A DNA stretch of 64,000 bases from Lingula anatina (lineage: Eukaryota; Brachiopoda; Lingulata; Lingulida; Lingulidae): positions 12,868 to 76,867 of the forward strand of contig NW_019776104.1 in NCBI RefSeq assembly GCF_001039355.2, written 5' to 3'. The notes beneath the pieces were generated by a model. It saw only the letters and a list, made by a program, of their open reading frames with translations, was not told the DNA's origin and ran no database searches. The number at the start of each line of letters is the position of its first letter. The stretch's first letter is position 1. Positions 14,729-28,921 of the stretch are shown piece by piece. A program made the position numbers and the translations under genes.

Positions 14729-15887
14729 ATGACTCCATAGTGATGGAAGGTGGACAGTAGCTACATGAATGAATGTGGTAAATGAGCTTGTGTTTGGTGC
14801 TAGGTCTGCCCCCCCCCCCCCCACCCCACACACACATACACATGAGCGCGTGCATGCATGTCAAATACAGACCAGGGGAGGAAAAGTTGTAATTCATCAA
14901 ACGGAACAAGTTGACGAATCCTACACGAAGTAATGGCGACATCAACAGCCCTACTTCCTCAATGTCACATCGCCCAGGAGTTACACATATTTAAACACCT
15001 GTATTTTGATTAGATGAAAATTCAGCAATTTGTCTGTGAAATAATGATTAGAATTATTTATTGAGTAACAAACGTGTTAGTGTTCATGGACTCGTTAAAT
15101 TACTGTCTGACTTAAATGTGGATTACTAAAGCCTCTAGTGGTGATGTAGCGGCTGTTTTATTTGGTTAGCTATGTCTGTATACACAGTACAATGTGTACA
15201 GGACAGGTCATCCAGTACAACACACTGTATAGCAAAACAATAAATAATGTACACTCGTCTCACTGACGAGCGGATTCCAGATTGTGGTCAATCAAATGTT
15301 CCCTTACTTCACTATACATTAATTAAAACAATTAAAATTTCTGTCATCAGATTTCAAAAGTCTTGATACTCTTAGAGTTCATACAGTATCTTCACCGACG
15401 CATCCTAACCATTACCACCAGGGGGATTACTGGTATTTCCATGAAAATGCGACTCCCATTTCTGGGATGGTCGGCATGCAGTGGTGTTCTAGGAGAGCTA
15501 ATGAGGATAGGGTGGTGCACCAGCTGCCCCCGTCTAGACCTCACTTTGTACTGTCAACGTGTTCAGTGTTGACTCAGACAAGCTTGAGGTGGAGAGAGAG
15601 AGAGAGAGGAGGAATATGAACATCTGGCAGTTAGACTAGCACAAGGAGAGGACAACATGTAAAGTAAACGAGTAAGTCCGTGCTCTTTTGTGTGGGGGTG
15701 GGGGAGCCTGGAGGGGTGGGGGGAGGAGGTCAGGAGATCCCATTTGGTGAACAAGGTTGCTTTTCGTCATTTTGCCTCGCTTCTCCATGAATTGTATAAT
15801 ATTTGTATGACAAAAAGGGGCCGGAGGGCACAAACCCTGCAGGTATTTCCCCGGACGTGTTGTTTCGAGAAAAATATAGAAGGTATG
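14729..15887. other. No recognised gene
   Basis: A C-run lies at about 14811-14822 and a short GA repeat at about 15593-15610. No domain was recognised. Confidence 0.45.
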
Positions 15888-16055
15888 CAGGGGCGGATCC
15901 AGAGATATTTTCTGACAGTCTTCCAAATTATCTTTGTTAATCCATCCTCCATTTTTGACCGTCTTCCGACAGAAAACCTTAGATACCCGTCATTGTAAAC
16001 TTAAAAATCTGACCGTCTTCCGGAAGACCCAGAAGACGGCCTAAATCCGCCCCTG
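15888..16055. mobile_element. hAT-type MITE, 168 bp
   Basis: The ends are inverted copies: CAGGGGCGGATCC on the left against a right end of ATCCGCCCCTG. Both ends are flanked by GTATG, a candidate 5-bp target-site duplication. The CAGGGGCGGAT start is typical of hAT elements. The internal part repeats gaccgtcttcc-like words and has no ORF, so it would depend on a transposase made elsewhere. Confidence 0.85.
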
Positions 16056-18016
16056 GTATGGTACATCTACATCAGTGATTTCTGGGAGGAGGACAACCTG
16101 CCTCCACCTCCTCTACCATGGGGGCAGGGCAGGGGATGGCACAGGGGGGGGGGGGCGGCAGGGGATGGCAAGGGGGGTGGTGGCTAGGTAACAGAAGGAG
16201 TGCAAAAAGGAGACTCTGACTGTACAATGTAAATACAGTATATATCTGTGGTTTTTCCCGCCGTACCCAGTGACCCTAACCTGTGGAGGTTTACACGTAA
16301 CTAACATTCCAGCACAACAAACCATGTTCATAACAATACCGTGAAATAATAACACTACATCCATGCCACAAAAGTAAAATTCTCGCTCTGCCAGGCCACA
16401 TGGAAACTTTATGTTGTATGCTATTTCAATATAATTGTTAATAAGATAACCTGCTAAAGATAAATGCGGTATCAGTATTATATTCGCCAGGCCCTATCCA
16501 CCGATTCCCTTTTAATAATTGAACATTCTATATACGTGTATTCCATATCCGACCCTTTCTTAAAATTCCATCAAAAGAAAGGCGTTATTTCCCCGTTGGA
16601 TATGATTGCACAATTATATTTGCAATGAATACTGGGCCTTTATTCACTCCTGGCGTTTATAGGATTTCTATTTCTTTTCCGGAATGGCAGTTACATTTGG
16701 CGGTGACACTTGTATATTTCTTTGGCTAGCATCATGAAGAGAAAAAAAAAACAACTGAACTGCTTGACATGGATGCGTGCAGTCATGTGTCTGCAATGAA
16801 GAAGAGTATATAGCATTATAATTGAAAGACACAAAATGCTGTCTGGCACGTAGCAATAACTTGAACAAAGCGATGCATGTTATTAAAAAACCACCATATA
16901 AACTCCACTCTCTCAAGCTTGGCACTCCAACAATACCGAAGTCAACTGTACAACTAGAATACAATGGTGACATCTGCCTTCCAGGAAATATGTGATATTT
17001 CTAAATGGCAACGCCTTAGCATGTCCTCAGATTATGTATATGTATTATAATGGGCGTGGGTCGTATGGACTGGGACATATATTGGATATTGATCATCAAG
17101 AGTACATGTATGCCATTAAATAAATAAACGTTTTGGGGGATATGTCACTACGTATATGATTGAGTAAAATAAATAGATACCTGAAGGATTAAAGTGTTTT
17201 TAAACCGACTGTTTTTTTTCTAATTTGTCGACGACAGTGACTGACTTACCAGGACGAATTAACCAGCGCCCCCTATCAAAAGAACAATAAACTACTGTGT
17301 TTGTGTTTTTTTATTTAGAAGTATCACTCTGTCAATGAATTCACCTCGAACATGTGCATCACTGCGGGAAAAAATGAGGGTTGTTTGTAGAAGAGGGGGT
17401 TGGTCTAACCTAGAAAGACACACCCCTTTCTAACAACATGCGATTTTTTTACAAGTTATATTACAATAGTGCAGATACAGAGAGATTAGATTTGCTCGCT
17501 AGTCTATAATATTATACTAATTATGATCTGGTCTGCCAAGATGGGTCGGTTCAAATCCAGTGTAAACAGTCCTGCTGGTGTCACAAGTCCAGGTGTGCCC
17601 AGTATATATTCTGTGTTGTGACAGCGGTCGTCTGTCCTAGTGTGTGACGGTATGCTACTATTACAGTAAGGAGACCTATTCCGCGGAATTCTCATATCCA
17701 TCATTTCACATACGTGATAAACAATATCCCATTCTCATTTTGACTTATATATCTAACCTACTTTTAAAATCCACGTGGAATTAATAACCTAACTTTTCTT
17801 TAATGAAAACAACGTAAACTTATTCAGAGGGAGTTTTCCCTTTAGGTCTAGCAACGAGAAGACGGGGAAAAAATAAATTCGAACTCTGCGCAAATGTTTG
17901 TTGTGCAACGATTATACATTCTTGGCCAATGTATCTCGAATTAACAAATGATTTGGCAATGTAATTGGGCGAGAAATATACCGTAGTCATTCCATCAGTT
18001 CGATAACTAATTTAAC

Positions 18017-18066
18017 GAACAAACAAACAAACAAACAAACAAACAAATAAATAAATGAATAAATAA
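18017..18066. repeat. (AAAC)n/(AAAT)n microsatellite
   Basis: Tandem aaac tetramers grade into aaat tetramers. Confidence 0.9.
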
Positions 18067-18931
18067 ATTAAATAGGTGAATACATTGTCCGAAGTTGTGA
18101 GATCCAGAACAACATAACTACGTAGATAGTTGGATAATAATCGATCTGAATAACGGCTCTAGCCCCGCAACCACACTCAGATTGAAAATAATAACACTGA
18201 ATAACACCACTTTCAGGGGCAAGACCTGGACTGTATGCACAATTACAAACACATACATAAAATGGTTCATCTCCTCGAAAAAATAAATCATTCAATGTCT
18301 AAATTACATATCGATTGGTAAAGACTACCACAGCATTCCAAGTGTTCTCTACTCCAAGGGGAAGCAAGTGTGCGTGTGTGTGTGTGTGTCCACCGCCACC
18401 AGTTGACGGCATTCTAACGTTAGCAATTTTTTAACAGTTTGTTTCAATATACATTTTATTGGTTTTGGGTTTATATTTTTAGTTAAAATTTTGAAGTCGT
18501 TTAGGCAGAAAAAGAAAAGAAAAAAAATATAAGGTTTAAATAAATAATTAATCTTAACGTATACATCAAGTGTGATTTCACATTGTCAACATTTTGCACC
18601 AGGAAGGAGTAGCTGTTTTAAAGGTGTAGTGGAGAGGACGTTGTAGAGGGGGTGTTGTAGAGAGGACATTATATGTTCACATTTATTTTAAGATAATCTA
18701 CCACGTCTTTTAGTTATATCAGTGTACACACGACCGTATAGACTATTGAAGAGCTAGTAGCTTGTGGTATAAACAGAGCCCCGAAGAGGGTAGGGCGAAT
18801 ATTGAACCCACTATGTTTCCACACAGGCCAGAGAACCCCAGGGAGACATATCCAGGTTTGTTTTATGTGCTTTTTGTTACATAAGTGCCACAAATAATTC
18901 AATGCTGTGAAATGCTCTTTATAGATAAGAT

Positions 18932-18932
18932 N
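18932..18932. other. Single N (assembly join or unresolved base)
   Basis: One isolated n occurs in an otherwise fully called sequence. I see no duplicated sequence on its two sides. Confidence 0.6.
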
Positions 18933-19987
18933 ACACCCATTTCCATAAAGGCTTTTATCAACCAAACATCGCTATAAAACGAATTCCCATTATCCATTAA
19001 TATCTCCTGTGTGCGTTCTGCAACAGCAATTTGAAAGATAATTTGACAGGAATATTGGGAAGACCATCGACTGGGGTTAACAGTCCAGTAGCTCACAAAA
19101 CCAGTGATTAGCACGGTGTGCAATTGGCATTTTGTAAAGCTGCCCATGGGATTTAAAATTCTGAGCAGGTTTGCAGATCCTGGATATCGTGAAGGGAGAG
19201 TATTGTTTTTACCCCCTCATTTTTGAGACTCGGGATTATTAATAATTTTTCACACGAGTTATGGTCTACTTCTTGCTTCAATTTAAGTTCCAACTAGGTC
19301 AGCCAACGTTGCATAGTACATGAAGTTGCACGAAGATAACCGCTTTTTTAGGACAGTAAATTTGCCAGGTTTCGGGTATCAAATGTGGTAGACGTGTCAA
19401 CTTCAAACTAACTGTGTCTGACTTTTAACCTAAATTTAGAGTACTTTGAATGTAAAATGTCGCTCTGCCCCTCCAGGTCTAAAATGTGTGTTGTCAGCTG
19501 ACTGTGGCTGGTCCTCAATGTCACTGTGATCAGTTGGCTGTCAGTAGTATATAGTCGTGTGAAAACTGGGGTCAGTGACGACACCCATTTCTTATCAAGT
19601 CAGTGCTCCAGTCAACAACTATCATAGAGTTTTTTATTGTATCTTTTATACGTACCACTAAAGGGCTTAGGGTACCTAATGTTTATCATTTTAGGACTTT
19701 GACAACAGATATGTACATGGAGCCGTAGTCAGAAGGAAACATTACGGTCGTCGGCGATTTGTTCAACAGAAAACGATCATTTATATCATAAACTATTTTC
19801 TACTCTATGTGTACTTTGTCCATGCATTTTTTTAATCATGCAGAAGAATACGGCAATGAAGAATGCATTTCTGTGGTAAAGTAGTATATCCTTTAAGTTA
19901 TAAATTGTCTTTTAAAATGACATAACATGAAAATGATCAGTTCCAGTCTTGAATGTACACAGTTTATACTAAAAAGACATGTATTTG

Positions 19988-20075
19988 TCTACCCTCTGAT
20001 ATCAGGGGCCCACTAAAATACAACACACAATCACACTATGGGCAACATTTTGGTAACAGACTACTAGCGCACCCT
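19988..20075. repeat. Dispersed repeat, copy 1
   Basis: It begins taccctctgatatcag and ends taacagactactagcgcacc. It pairs with 22704-22793. The ends are nearly identical and the middle has diverged, as expected of an old mobile repeat. Class unknown. Confidence 0.6.
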
Positions 20076-21124
20076 GGGGTCAGAGAGCAGTATTTGTCAA
20101 TTATGTTCCGCAATTCAACCGCTTCGCCTTTTCAGTAAACAAAACACTATATCAAAGTCATTCCTCTGATTAAAAAAAAATGCCATCATTTACTTTGTCA
20201 ACGTCCGCCAGTCGTGTAAAGAATACATAAGAGCCGCATAGCTCACCCAAGTGACAACAGCAGTGCCTGGTCGCAAGAAGCTGCTGACTGTACAACACTA
20301 TCCTCTTAAACACTGATAAATTACATGAAATTAAAATAATTATTGGAATCTTCTGATATTTTTTATTTGAGAAGTTTCGTGAAGTTGTTTAATTTATAGC
20401 TGGATGCAAGTGAAAGATGTCACGTTCAAAGTGTATTTGCGTGCAGCATAAGTAAGACTGTTGTGATCGTGCATCACACGTACGATGTTTGTTCGTTGTG
20501 TGAAAGTGACCTCACAGTACATGTACAGTACGTCACATCATATCAAGTTAGACCCAGAAATCTATTGTGACGCCAGACTATCACAGTCAGTACACCATAT
20601 ACAGTGTCATATACGTGTCTACTTCAGTGCACGTCCCAGACCAACTGTCACCGAAAGCGTGTAGGACTTTTCGCAAAACACGTACACCAAATACAGGGTG
20701 TCCGTCCTGATTCGAAAGAAAAATCAAAACCATAGCACTTCAGGTCCTTGCTTACGCTGAACCAGAGCGCTTTACCGTAGAAAAACGTGCTGCTTTCATA
20801 TTTAGTCACTCTCCTTAGCTAGTTTAAGTGAAAAACTTTTTGAAAAGATTAGAATGTGATTGAAGGCACTTTCTCTGGCGATTTGTCCCTTCTGTCACTG
20901 TTAACCAGTGGACATGTCACACGCCATGGTCACGGGTGGGTTGTTAGCAGGTATGGCCGGACACAGGCAGGAGTCAAGCATAAAATGGGTAGGTCATGAA
21001 TGTCATCTTAATATCTCTGACCATACAGTCCTGTCATCTCTTTGACGTTTTTTCTTACGACTCGAGTTTGTCTCGTGTTGAGGCGGGGAAATATATTAGA
21101 ATTGCTTTTCTCGCATTTCAGCTG

Positions 21125-21126
<2 letters not shown>

Positions 21127-21168
<42 letters not shown>
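21127..21168. repeat. (GA)n microsatellite
   Basis: About 21 perfect GA dinucleotides. Confidence 0.95.
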
Positions 21169-21172
<4 letters not shown>

Positions 21173-22703
21173 CGATGAAGGCCAGGAGGAGGTTATACTA
21201 ACTGTAGAAATAAAAGAAAGAAATGTAAGGAAAAAAATGAAATAAGAAAGCGAAAATAACCATCAACATCAGATAAACAGTCGGGCAGGCCAAGCCAAGG
21301 ATGGGCAGGTAAATACAAGACTTCAACCAACGGCTTTCCCTGAGGTGAACGTACGTAAATGGACACCACAAATGTAGAAGACTGACCTATAGATGTGAGA
21401 AGTAGGCAATTCCTAGGAGGCCAGATCTAATACCTCAGTTTACATACACCTCAACCCATGCTGGCGGCACAGCCTGCTAGACTAATTTACTTAGGCTAAA
21501 AATATTTTTTTCTTGCATAATAACTATTTAAAATGTCTAATGTTTGTTTTTCTTATTTGAGAATGTTTTCGTTTAATTTGAAAGAGAGCTGATAAAATGT
21601 ATACGGTTTTTTTTGGTACTATAGTATGTTCCAAGTGTTTGATGCAGTTTTTAACTTCAAGTTGATTTGGTGAGTTTTTATCTATTCATTAATTTTTTGT
21701 AACCATCCGCCTGAAAGGGAAAAAAGTATGCCAACGTAACTCACCCTACGAAATCCTCCTCAAGCCCACCCAGATTTGCTTTACATTGAATTTGCCTGTC
21801 TGCATTGTGTGCATTCTATACACTTGTCAACAATGCGATTATGTAAATAATGTACATACAACATCTGCGGGAAGAGAACTAAAATTGCTATGATACGATG
21901 CGATTACTTAATTTTTTCCTCCTAATAAGCTGATGCCCAGGTGTGATATGTGGCAAAACAAAACTAGTCTCCACAGAAACGCAATAGGACCAGGATTCTA
22001 TCAGCCAGAGAGAAGACCCCTGGAGTTCAGCTAGCACATCCCGCTTGCATAAGTCACAATGGTAGTAGCCGGGAGTGGGATATATCTGTGTCCAAGGTCT
22101 GGAAAAATGCATGTTTTTGCACCCTGTGTGCACCCACTATAAAACATGTATCAGCCTCGAGTCGCCAGCAGTGCGCACCTGTTATTACTGGAATGCCTGA
22201 CGAGTTTGTCATCCTGAGCTCTAGGTGCAGTTGTACGTACACCTTGCTGATCCTTGCTGACTCCTGGTTGTGTGTGCGAAGTATGTATAACCAGCCCGTA
22301 TCACTACAATTCTGAACTAAATATTCCTTATTGCGCCCCGACAAGGACGCGAGGCAAGGGTCAGTCAGGGTTTGTGATAGAAAATGAAGCAGAAAAGTAG
22401 ATTTGGCAATCACGGCTCCGTTTAATGCTACATTGTCCCTATAGGGCCTCTTTGCAACCCCACAAATGTAAATATGTGCACTATTTGTTTGGATATTTAT
22501 TATTTATGCTGTAGCATTACGCAATTTTAATTTTACTCAACATTATTTAATGCTTTGTAATAACTTTACACTATTCTTTTACTAGAGGGACCTTTCAATA
22601 AAAGCGGCCGTCAACGGCCATATTTTGAACACCATATTTGTGTTTGTCGTTCACTTAAATTTTCGCTTGGGTTAATAAGGAGACATAAAGGAGTTAGTCA
22701 GAC

Positions 22704-22793
22704 TACCCTCTGATATCAGTGGCTCCTAAAATAGTATACAAAATTAAAGTACGAGCATACAATTATTTTGTAACAGACTACTAGCGCACCCTG
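22704..22793. repeat. Dispersed repeat, copy 2
   Basis: It has the same orientation and end sequences as 19988-20075. A related tagcgccct word recurs at about 23160-23200. Confidence 0.6.
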
Positions 22794-23954
22794 ATTTATT
22801 TGCTGTAGAATTCAAACTTAAAGCAAGAAATCACAGTACAACATCCATCGATTCCTTAAAGCCGTATACTTATTCAACTGGAGCGTCAAGTCCAATGTAC
22901 ATAAACTTTGACAAACATGATCGCACAAGAAAACCACATGTTACGTAAATCCATCTTCTTTGCATCCGCTGTGATTCACTCACACGTACCTCGCCACCGC
23001 TATTGAAACTAGGTCCTCTCAGGGTGCAGTGTAATGAAATATGTTTTATTAGACTCCAGGCCTCAGGGTAGTTCACTAAATACAAAACAGCGACTTTCTT
23101 GTGCAAGTCTAGCTGCTCCACCCTCACTCCCAGCGACTGTTGAGAGCACGCCTCTAAAAACTAGCGCCCTATGTACAGTGAGAACTAGCGCCCTACCCTC
23201 TACCAGGACCACAGATTGACTGTTCACTACATATTCACAGATAATGTCTCTAGCTTAATACGGTCAATCTTCTAAATGTGAAATATGTGCCTATAATATC
23301 TGCCACCCTGGTAGAGGGTTCTAGCACCTTATGATAAGAGAGAACTAGCACCCTATGAACAGTGAACTTATTAACAGAGTCAGAGTCAGGAGAGCCAGAT
23401 TGAGCTACTGCCACCTTATTTTGATTAATGCGATTGATTAGAGCTTCTGGGCAAGCGTCCGCTTAAGGACACGGCTAAGGAATAACATAAAGTGCCAAGT
23501 CCTACTTTATATCCTGTTTAAACAGGATGGAGTAAAAACAGTGTTTAAAAAACTAGAATAACGGCAATTTACTGTGTCACCAACTACACATACCCATACT
23601 TCAACATGTACGGTGTTTAGCTCAAGTACGTACCTTGCCCATACACAAGCATGAAAACCCATAAAATACAGACTTGACATTTAATATGGAATATTTCAGT
23701 TTCGAAGGTATACCTAGGTAAAAATACGTTCTTTTTTCAAAAAACTCCGATCTCATATAAGATTTGTGAATGTAAAAGTGTGCAGTCAGGTGTGTCACTA
23801 CCAATTAACTGACTTTCATGCCTGTTGCGCTGCTACATTATGTAATTTGCAGTGATTTAATTGGGTAGTGTTCCTTTGGGCTGATCAAAGCTTGGCTTAG
23901 GCAAAGCTTGGTTCTGTCAAAAAAATATCCATATTTCGGCAACTACTGCATAGA

Positions 23955-23955
23955 N
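23955..23955. other. Single N (assembly join or unresolved base)
   Basis: Isolated n with no visible duplication around it. Confidence 0.6.
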
Positions 23956-26900
23956 ATAGGCAACGTGTTTTTGTTTGCTTCTCTGGCGAATTCCATTAAT
24001 GAACTGATGTCACAATGACATCAAAGAGATAATTTAAAGTTATTAAAAAACGATTTTAATCCTTATTTTCATTTATCAGTCAGCAAAATAGGAAAAAACT
24101 GATAAAAAATTATTTCGAAAAAAATATTCCATATTAAATATCAAGTCTGTATTTACCTTAGTACAACAGAGGTTTGGTGTAGTATCGGTTTACTATTAAC
24201 TGTGGTGGATTACTACAGGTGTGTGTATTAATCAGGACATAACCGCCTGGCAGTTATACCGTGGCGGGAGCTACGGCTGTTGACAGCACACAGCACACAA
24301 TACGTATTTTCACAGAGGTCGAGCTAAAAACATTGGGAAGGTTAAATCTCAATGACACAGCTATCTACCTACACAGCACGCTGGTAAACCAACCCAGAGA
24401 AGAGACGACACCTCTCAAACCATCACATACCTTCAACCTTTCCGTTAACACTGGATCTGTACCAGAACCCTCCATCGTGAACCCTGAGATACCGTCTTAA
24501 TTGCCTTCAAACCCCACCGAGATACAACTCCTCCGTGTAACCAGCACTGGCGTCCTTCACGACCTTACTCAGCCATAGAGTACATTATGCAGCTTGCACT
24601 GAAGGCCGTATTCATTAGAGAGTATACGGCGTGTATTATGCGTCGGTATCGATCGATCTCTCCTCCATGCTAGCCGCATGAACCAATCAAAACACCGTGG
24701 TGTAACAAGGCTTACGTATACAAAAACAACTGAAAATCGTGAAGATCATTTGTTCTATTTAACCAAGTCAATGCGCGCAGTGAATTTAAAAACGCACACA
24801 CACTTGCCCGTGTATATCGTTACAAATGTTTACTATATCATTATTATGCTGAACACGACAACCAACCAGTACGAGGCACGAGGAATGGGGGAATAAAACA
24901 GTGTTTGTTTCGGAGTGCTAAGTAGAAACAAAATAAGGCACTGTGGTTTATTTGCTCATGTGTATACCTGAAATACCAATGCACACTACGATGTTATTTT
25001 AGTACCCACTAGTTTACTGTTATTGTGCTTTAAGTTTGCTGACAACTTTTTTTTTGTTTCTAATTATTGTGCGTATTTTTCTCTAAATTAAAATATAAGA
25101 CAAATAATAAAAAACTGTACAAAGACACTATACTACGAGAAGATCGGATGCGCATTTCTGAAGGAACACGGTCACTTTCGATTTAGAAGAGAGTTGAACT
25201 TGGCTATGGATAAGACGTCAGGTTGAAGACGGTTATTTTTCTAATCCATGTAATCCATTTGTGCCATGTGTTTTAATAAAATACATGGCTTCTATAAAAA
25301 AAGGTCATTTAGGATACAGGAGATAACTGTTAAACACATGACCGTCTCTTTATGATGGTTTTAATACCAGGTTGCATGTACACAGAATGCTGTAAATTTA
25401 CTTTAGTCACACAAAAAAATGCAAATGGTCTTTCATTTTGAGAAAGATTAGTTTTCATGTAGCTACCTATAACTAAACATACAGTGAAAAAAAAAACACA
25501 GTGAATATTACATCCACTATTTGACACTGTCACCAACTCCAGGCACTCATGTAAATTCAGGTCAATTGGAAATAAAACATCGGCCTTTCACCATAAATCA
25601 TTACGTCGTTCCAATATTCCGTTAGAGGTATAGATGTGCCATCAGACACAAAGCATTCTGATATTCACTCTTCCTCTAGATAACAACCCTGCTGGTCACC
25701 CTGTAGTACGGGCCTAGTTTGTATTATATAAGAATAAGAATAACAAAGTCCTATTATGACTCACAGATATATCTCAGACTATTATGACTCACAGATATAT
25801 TATGACTCACAGATATTGAATTTAATTAATTGTAAAAATGAAATAGAATTTTTCAGTTTTATTTTGAAACTTAACGCACAAACTTAAAGCACAATATGGT
25901 ATATAGTCACTGAAATTCACAATATTGTTTGGAAAACTCGACACTGATAAGTGAAGTAAAAGTATGAAATGTCCTACAAAAGCCCGTTCCGTAAAGAATT
26001 TCTTCGTAGAAATAATTCTCCCCTTATATGTAAAACACATTCATTGGATAACATCAGCATGATCTTACAATCAAGGCCTGCTCGAGCACAAACAATATAA
26101 TAATATAATACAAATAAAGATACTAAGGCCGTAAGACGTATTGTCTACGGCAGTAAGTGTCGCCAAACAGTGTCACATCCTAAACACCTAAAATATTTTG
26201 TTTGCCTGTACACTGTGCATGTATGTGTACAAAAAAAATAATAATAGATATTTCGTACAAGTACATATCTACGAAGGTAAGATGGAGGGGGGGGGGGGGG
26301 AGTCAGTTATGTATAGCCTACTTTCCAAAGAGGGGTGGCGCGAGTGAGTCTGAATCATTAACAAATGAATGGCAACTTGATTTCTTTTTTCGATATTCTG
26401 CTTTCACCGCGTGCAATATCATGTACCGGTACTTACAGCAAGAAAAATAACGTCTGCATACTTCTGACAGCAATACTTTATTATAAGACATGAATCACGA
26501 TGTGAAACCATTACCATTTATTACAGCTGGCGGGGACATGTGGCATGAACAATATGAAATAATACCCCTACGTATAATTTTTGTCCCTCTCAGCAGGCTG
26601 ATACAATACACTGGGAAGAAATAAATGCGACAGATGTACCCGCCTTACTTCTCTACAGCATTAAGTGGAACCATTACTGGACGGGCTGGGCTCATGTAAG
26701 GGTGCATTCCCAGAGGTTTAGATCGATCCAGAGAGTCTAAATCACTTATATAGATGTAGTCTAACTGGATAAAAATAATTCTTTGCGTAATGTTATTGAT
26801 AAAGTCCGTCTGGCAGAGGTTATATATTGATTTTTAAGATAAAATAAGATGAAAAACGAGACTCGGACAAATGCATCTTAGCTCTTGCTGCCGGTGGGCT

Positions 26901-27067
26901 TCACAGTGCTGATGCTAGGTATATGCGTGCCCGTGTACAAGTGTAATCTGGCCTGCGTGATAGAAATAGTGACTTGGAGTCTTTGTTTAAATTTCATACT
27001 AATTTCTCATCAGGCGTGCAGTTAACAGAGCCGAACAATCACGTGGCAAAATCAGACCACGAGTTGG

Positions 27068-27070
<3 letters not shown>

Positions 27071-27111
<41 letters not shown>
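27071..27111. repeat. (GA)n microsatellite
   Basis: About 20 perfect GA dinucleotides. Confidence 0.95.
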
Positions 27112-27114
<3 letters not shown>

Positions 27115-27298
27115 GTGATGGGATGCAATGAACCCATTTTTTCTCTAAGAAAATTACAGAATAAACACGAATGTGACACTAATAAAAACAGGAAAGAGAG
27201 GATAACTTTGACGGGGGTGCAACTTCCCACTTAACACAACCATGGAATTTATGTTGGTTTTAATAAGAAGCCTCGGTGCACCTTGTGTCTAATATATC

Positions 27299-27580
27299 CC
27301 GCACGCAAACGAAGTAGATACTCCAGCGCAGTAGACTACTGCAATTCTACTGCAAACATGCTTCAAATCTGCTTCGACTGGGGAGCTAATTAGCATATTT
27401 GAAACATGCTTCTATCATGCTGCAAATCTACTGCATTAATGCTCCTCCTCTGAACGACCCTATGTAATTTTTGAAGTAGAATTGCAGTAGGCTATGCTGC
27501 ATTTCTACTGCAAATATGCTCTACACCACTACTGCGTTAATGCTTCTTTGCTACTTCGATACTACTGCATTTTCGTGCGG
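27299..27580. mobile_element. MITE-like element, about 282 bp, rich in 'ctactgca' words
   Basis: The left end CCGCACGCAAACGAAGTAG is inverted at the right end (ctacttcg then ttttcgtgcgg). The interior repeats ttctactgcaaa and catgcttc words in both orientations, so the strand could fold extensively. No coding capacity. Family unassigned. Confidence 0.65.
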
Positions 27581-28921
27581 TATGAACATTTACAGTTCCG
27601 CACCATCTTATCAAACGGTCCTATCCACAAGAAGCCAGTCTAGCCTATCTGTTGGGGGAGATAGTCACCGTAAAAACAGTGTCCGTGATATAGTACAGAA
27701 TTGATTCTCCCGTCATAAAAAGAACTGGAAAATGCTCCTCGAGTATCTATCTCGTATGAAGACACCCAACAAAAGTAAACTGAGTGCCAGACTGATGATC
27801 TGATAGCCGATTATAGGGTTGGATAATAACGCTCATTTATCGAAATGTAAATGGTAAACTGATTGGTTGTAAATTTACACAGCTAGGTTAAATATATGAA
27901 GGTTATATCAACGGTAGCCTTTCCAGTGAGGTCTTATCTATGTTAGCTTACAGTGCGCCTGCTTGCTCAGTGCAAGTCGTCTCTCTCCACACGACAGCTA
28001 AGACCACGCGTTTAATTCTGTGCTGACGCAAGTTTTCTGTGCACAAAAATACTTCCATAATAATGCTTATGGTCAAGCCCAAGCGGTCTCTGGCATTAAA
28101 AACCGCGATATATATGCTTCTCACTTTTAACTACACATGATAGTTCTGCTTTGATTGAAAAAAAATTTAATGCACATACTTTTTGTCGCACAATATGACT
28201 TGTACAAACTGGATTCTATCTTCTTGTATCAAGCTACTCAATTTAAACAAACAGGTGTGGTCACCTTGGAAAAGAGTCAAATCAAACGAGGCTGGCGTTG
28301 AATAATTTCTTTTGCTTAACCTTTGTCCAAATACCTTAGAAACTAGGTCACTTGCCCAGTTATCTCTGGAGGTTATCAGAAGCTAGTACCACTTTTTTTT
28401 TACATACTTCTGTAAAAAGCATGGACAAAGCATGGGCTATGTCCTTGCGCAATCCTAGGTGACACTTATACAAGGCCCCTCCACCACGTGGTAGTTTATT
28501 CATTGGACAGACTTCTTCTACAAGAACACTCTGTGACTCAACTCCAATAACCAATTTCTCTTTTCAAACAAACATGATAGTAATTAAACGACAATTAGTT
28601 AAGTCCTGGAATAACTGACGTGAGAACACGTAAACGATTCAGTTTGCGACACTTCCCAGACTAGACGGAGAAATCATTTCAGGATAATCAGCCTCTGCAC
28701 TGATATGATACATGCAGGGACCTACAGTCACATGTAGGCCCGAGATNGGTATTCATAATAACACTGTAAATGTTATATGTAACAATTTAGCAATAAATCA
28801 ATGTTTGCTCTTTTCTTTCGAGAGATGTCGATAGATGGCGTCTGTCTGTGTGTCACAAAGCGTGAACCCCCTTACGTTCGTACACTTTTGGGGTTATTTC
28901 TAGTTGATTTCATTGAAAAAT
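27581..28921. other. No recognised gene; upstream flank of TMEM201
   Basis: The region includes the N at 28747. An unrecognised minus-strand open frame at 28360-28554 (64 codons) has no identifiable domain. The TMEM201 promoter and 5' UTR must end just before 28922, but I see no clear TATA box or initiator. Confidence 0.45.
28747..28747. other. Single N (assembly join or unresolved base)
   Basis: Isolated n about 175 bp upstream of the TMEM201 start codon. Upstream regulatory sequence could be missing or misjoined here. Confidence 0.6.

Larger units (their letters stand above)
16056..27298. other. No recognised gene; repeats only
   Basis: The region has single-N joins at 18932 and 23955, an (AAAC)n/(AAAT)n tract, two (GA)n tracts and two copies of a dispersed repeat. 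Open frames are short with no domain I can name. Confidence 0.5.

Noticed and set aside
17540-17570. ggttcaaatcc, resembling the T-arm of a tRNA
   Set aside because: No matching acceptor stem, D-arm or anticodon arm could be placed around it.
24261-24500. 79-codon plus-strand frame (starts MAGATAVDSTQH)
   Set aside because: Composition is protein-like, but there is no domain, repeat or splice evidence, and length is within chance for the region.
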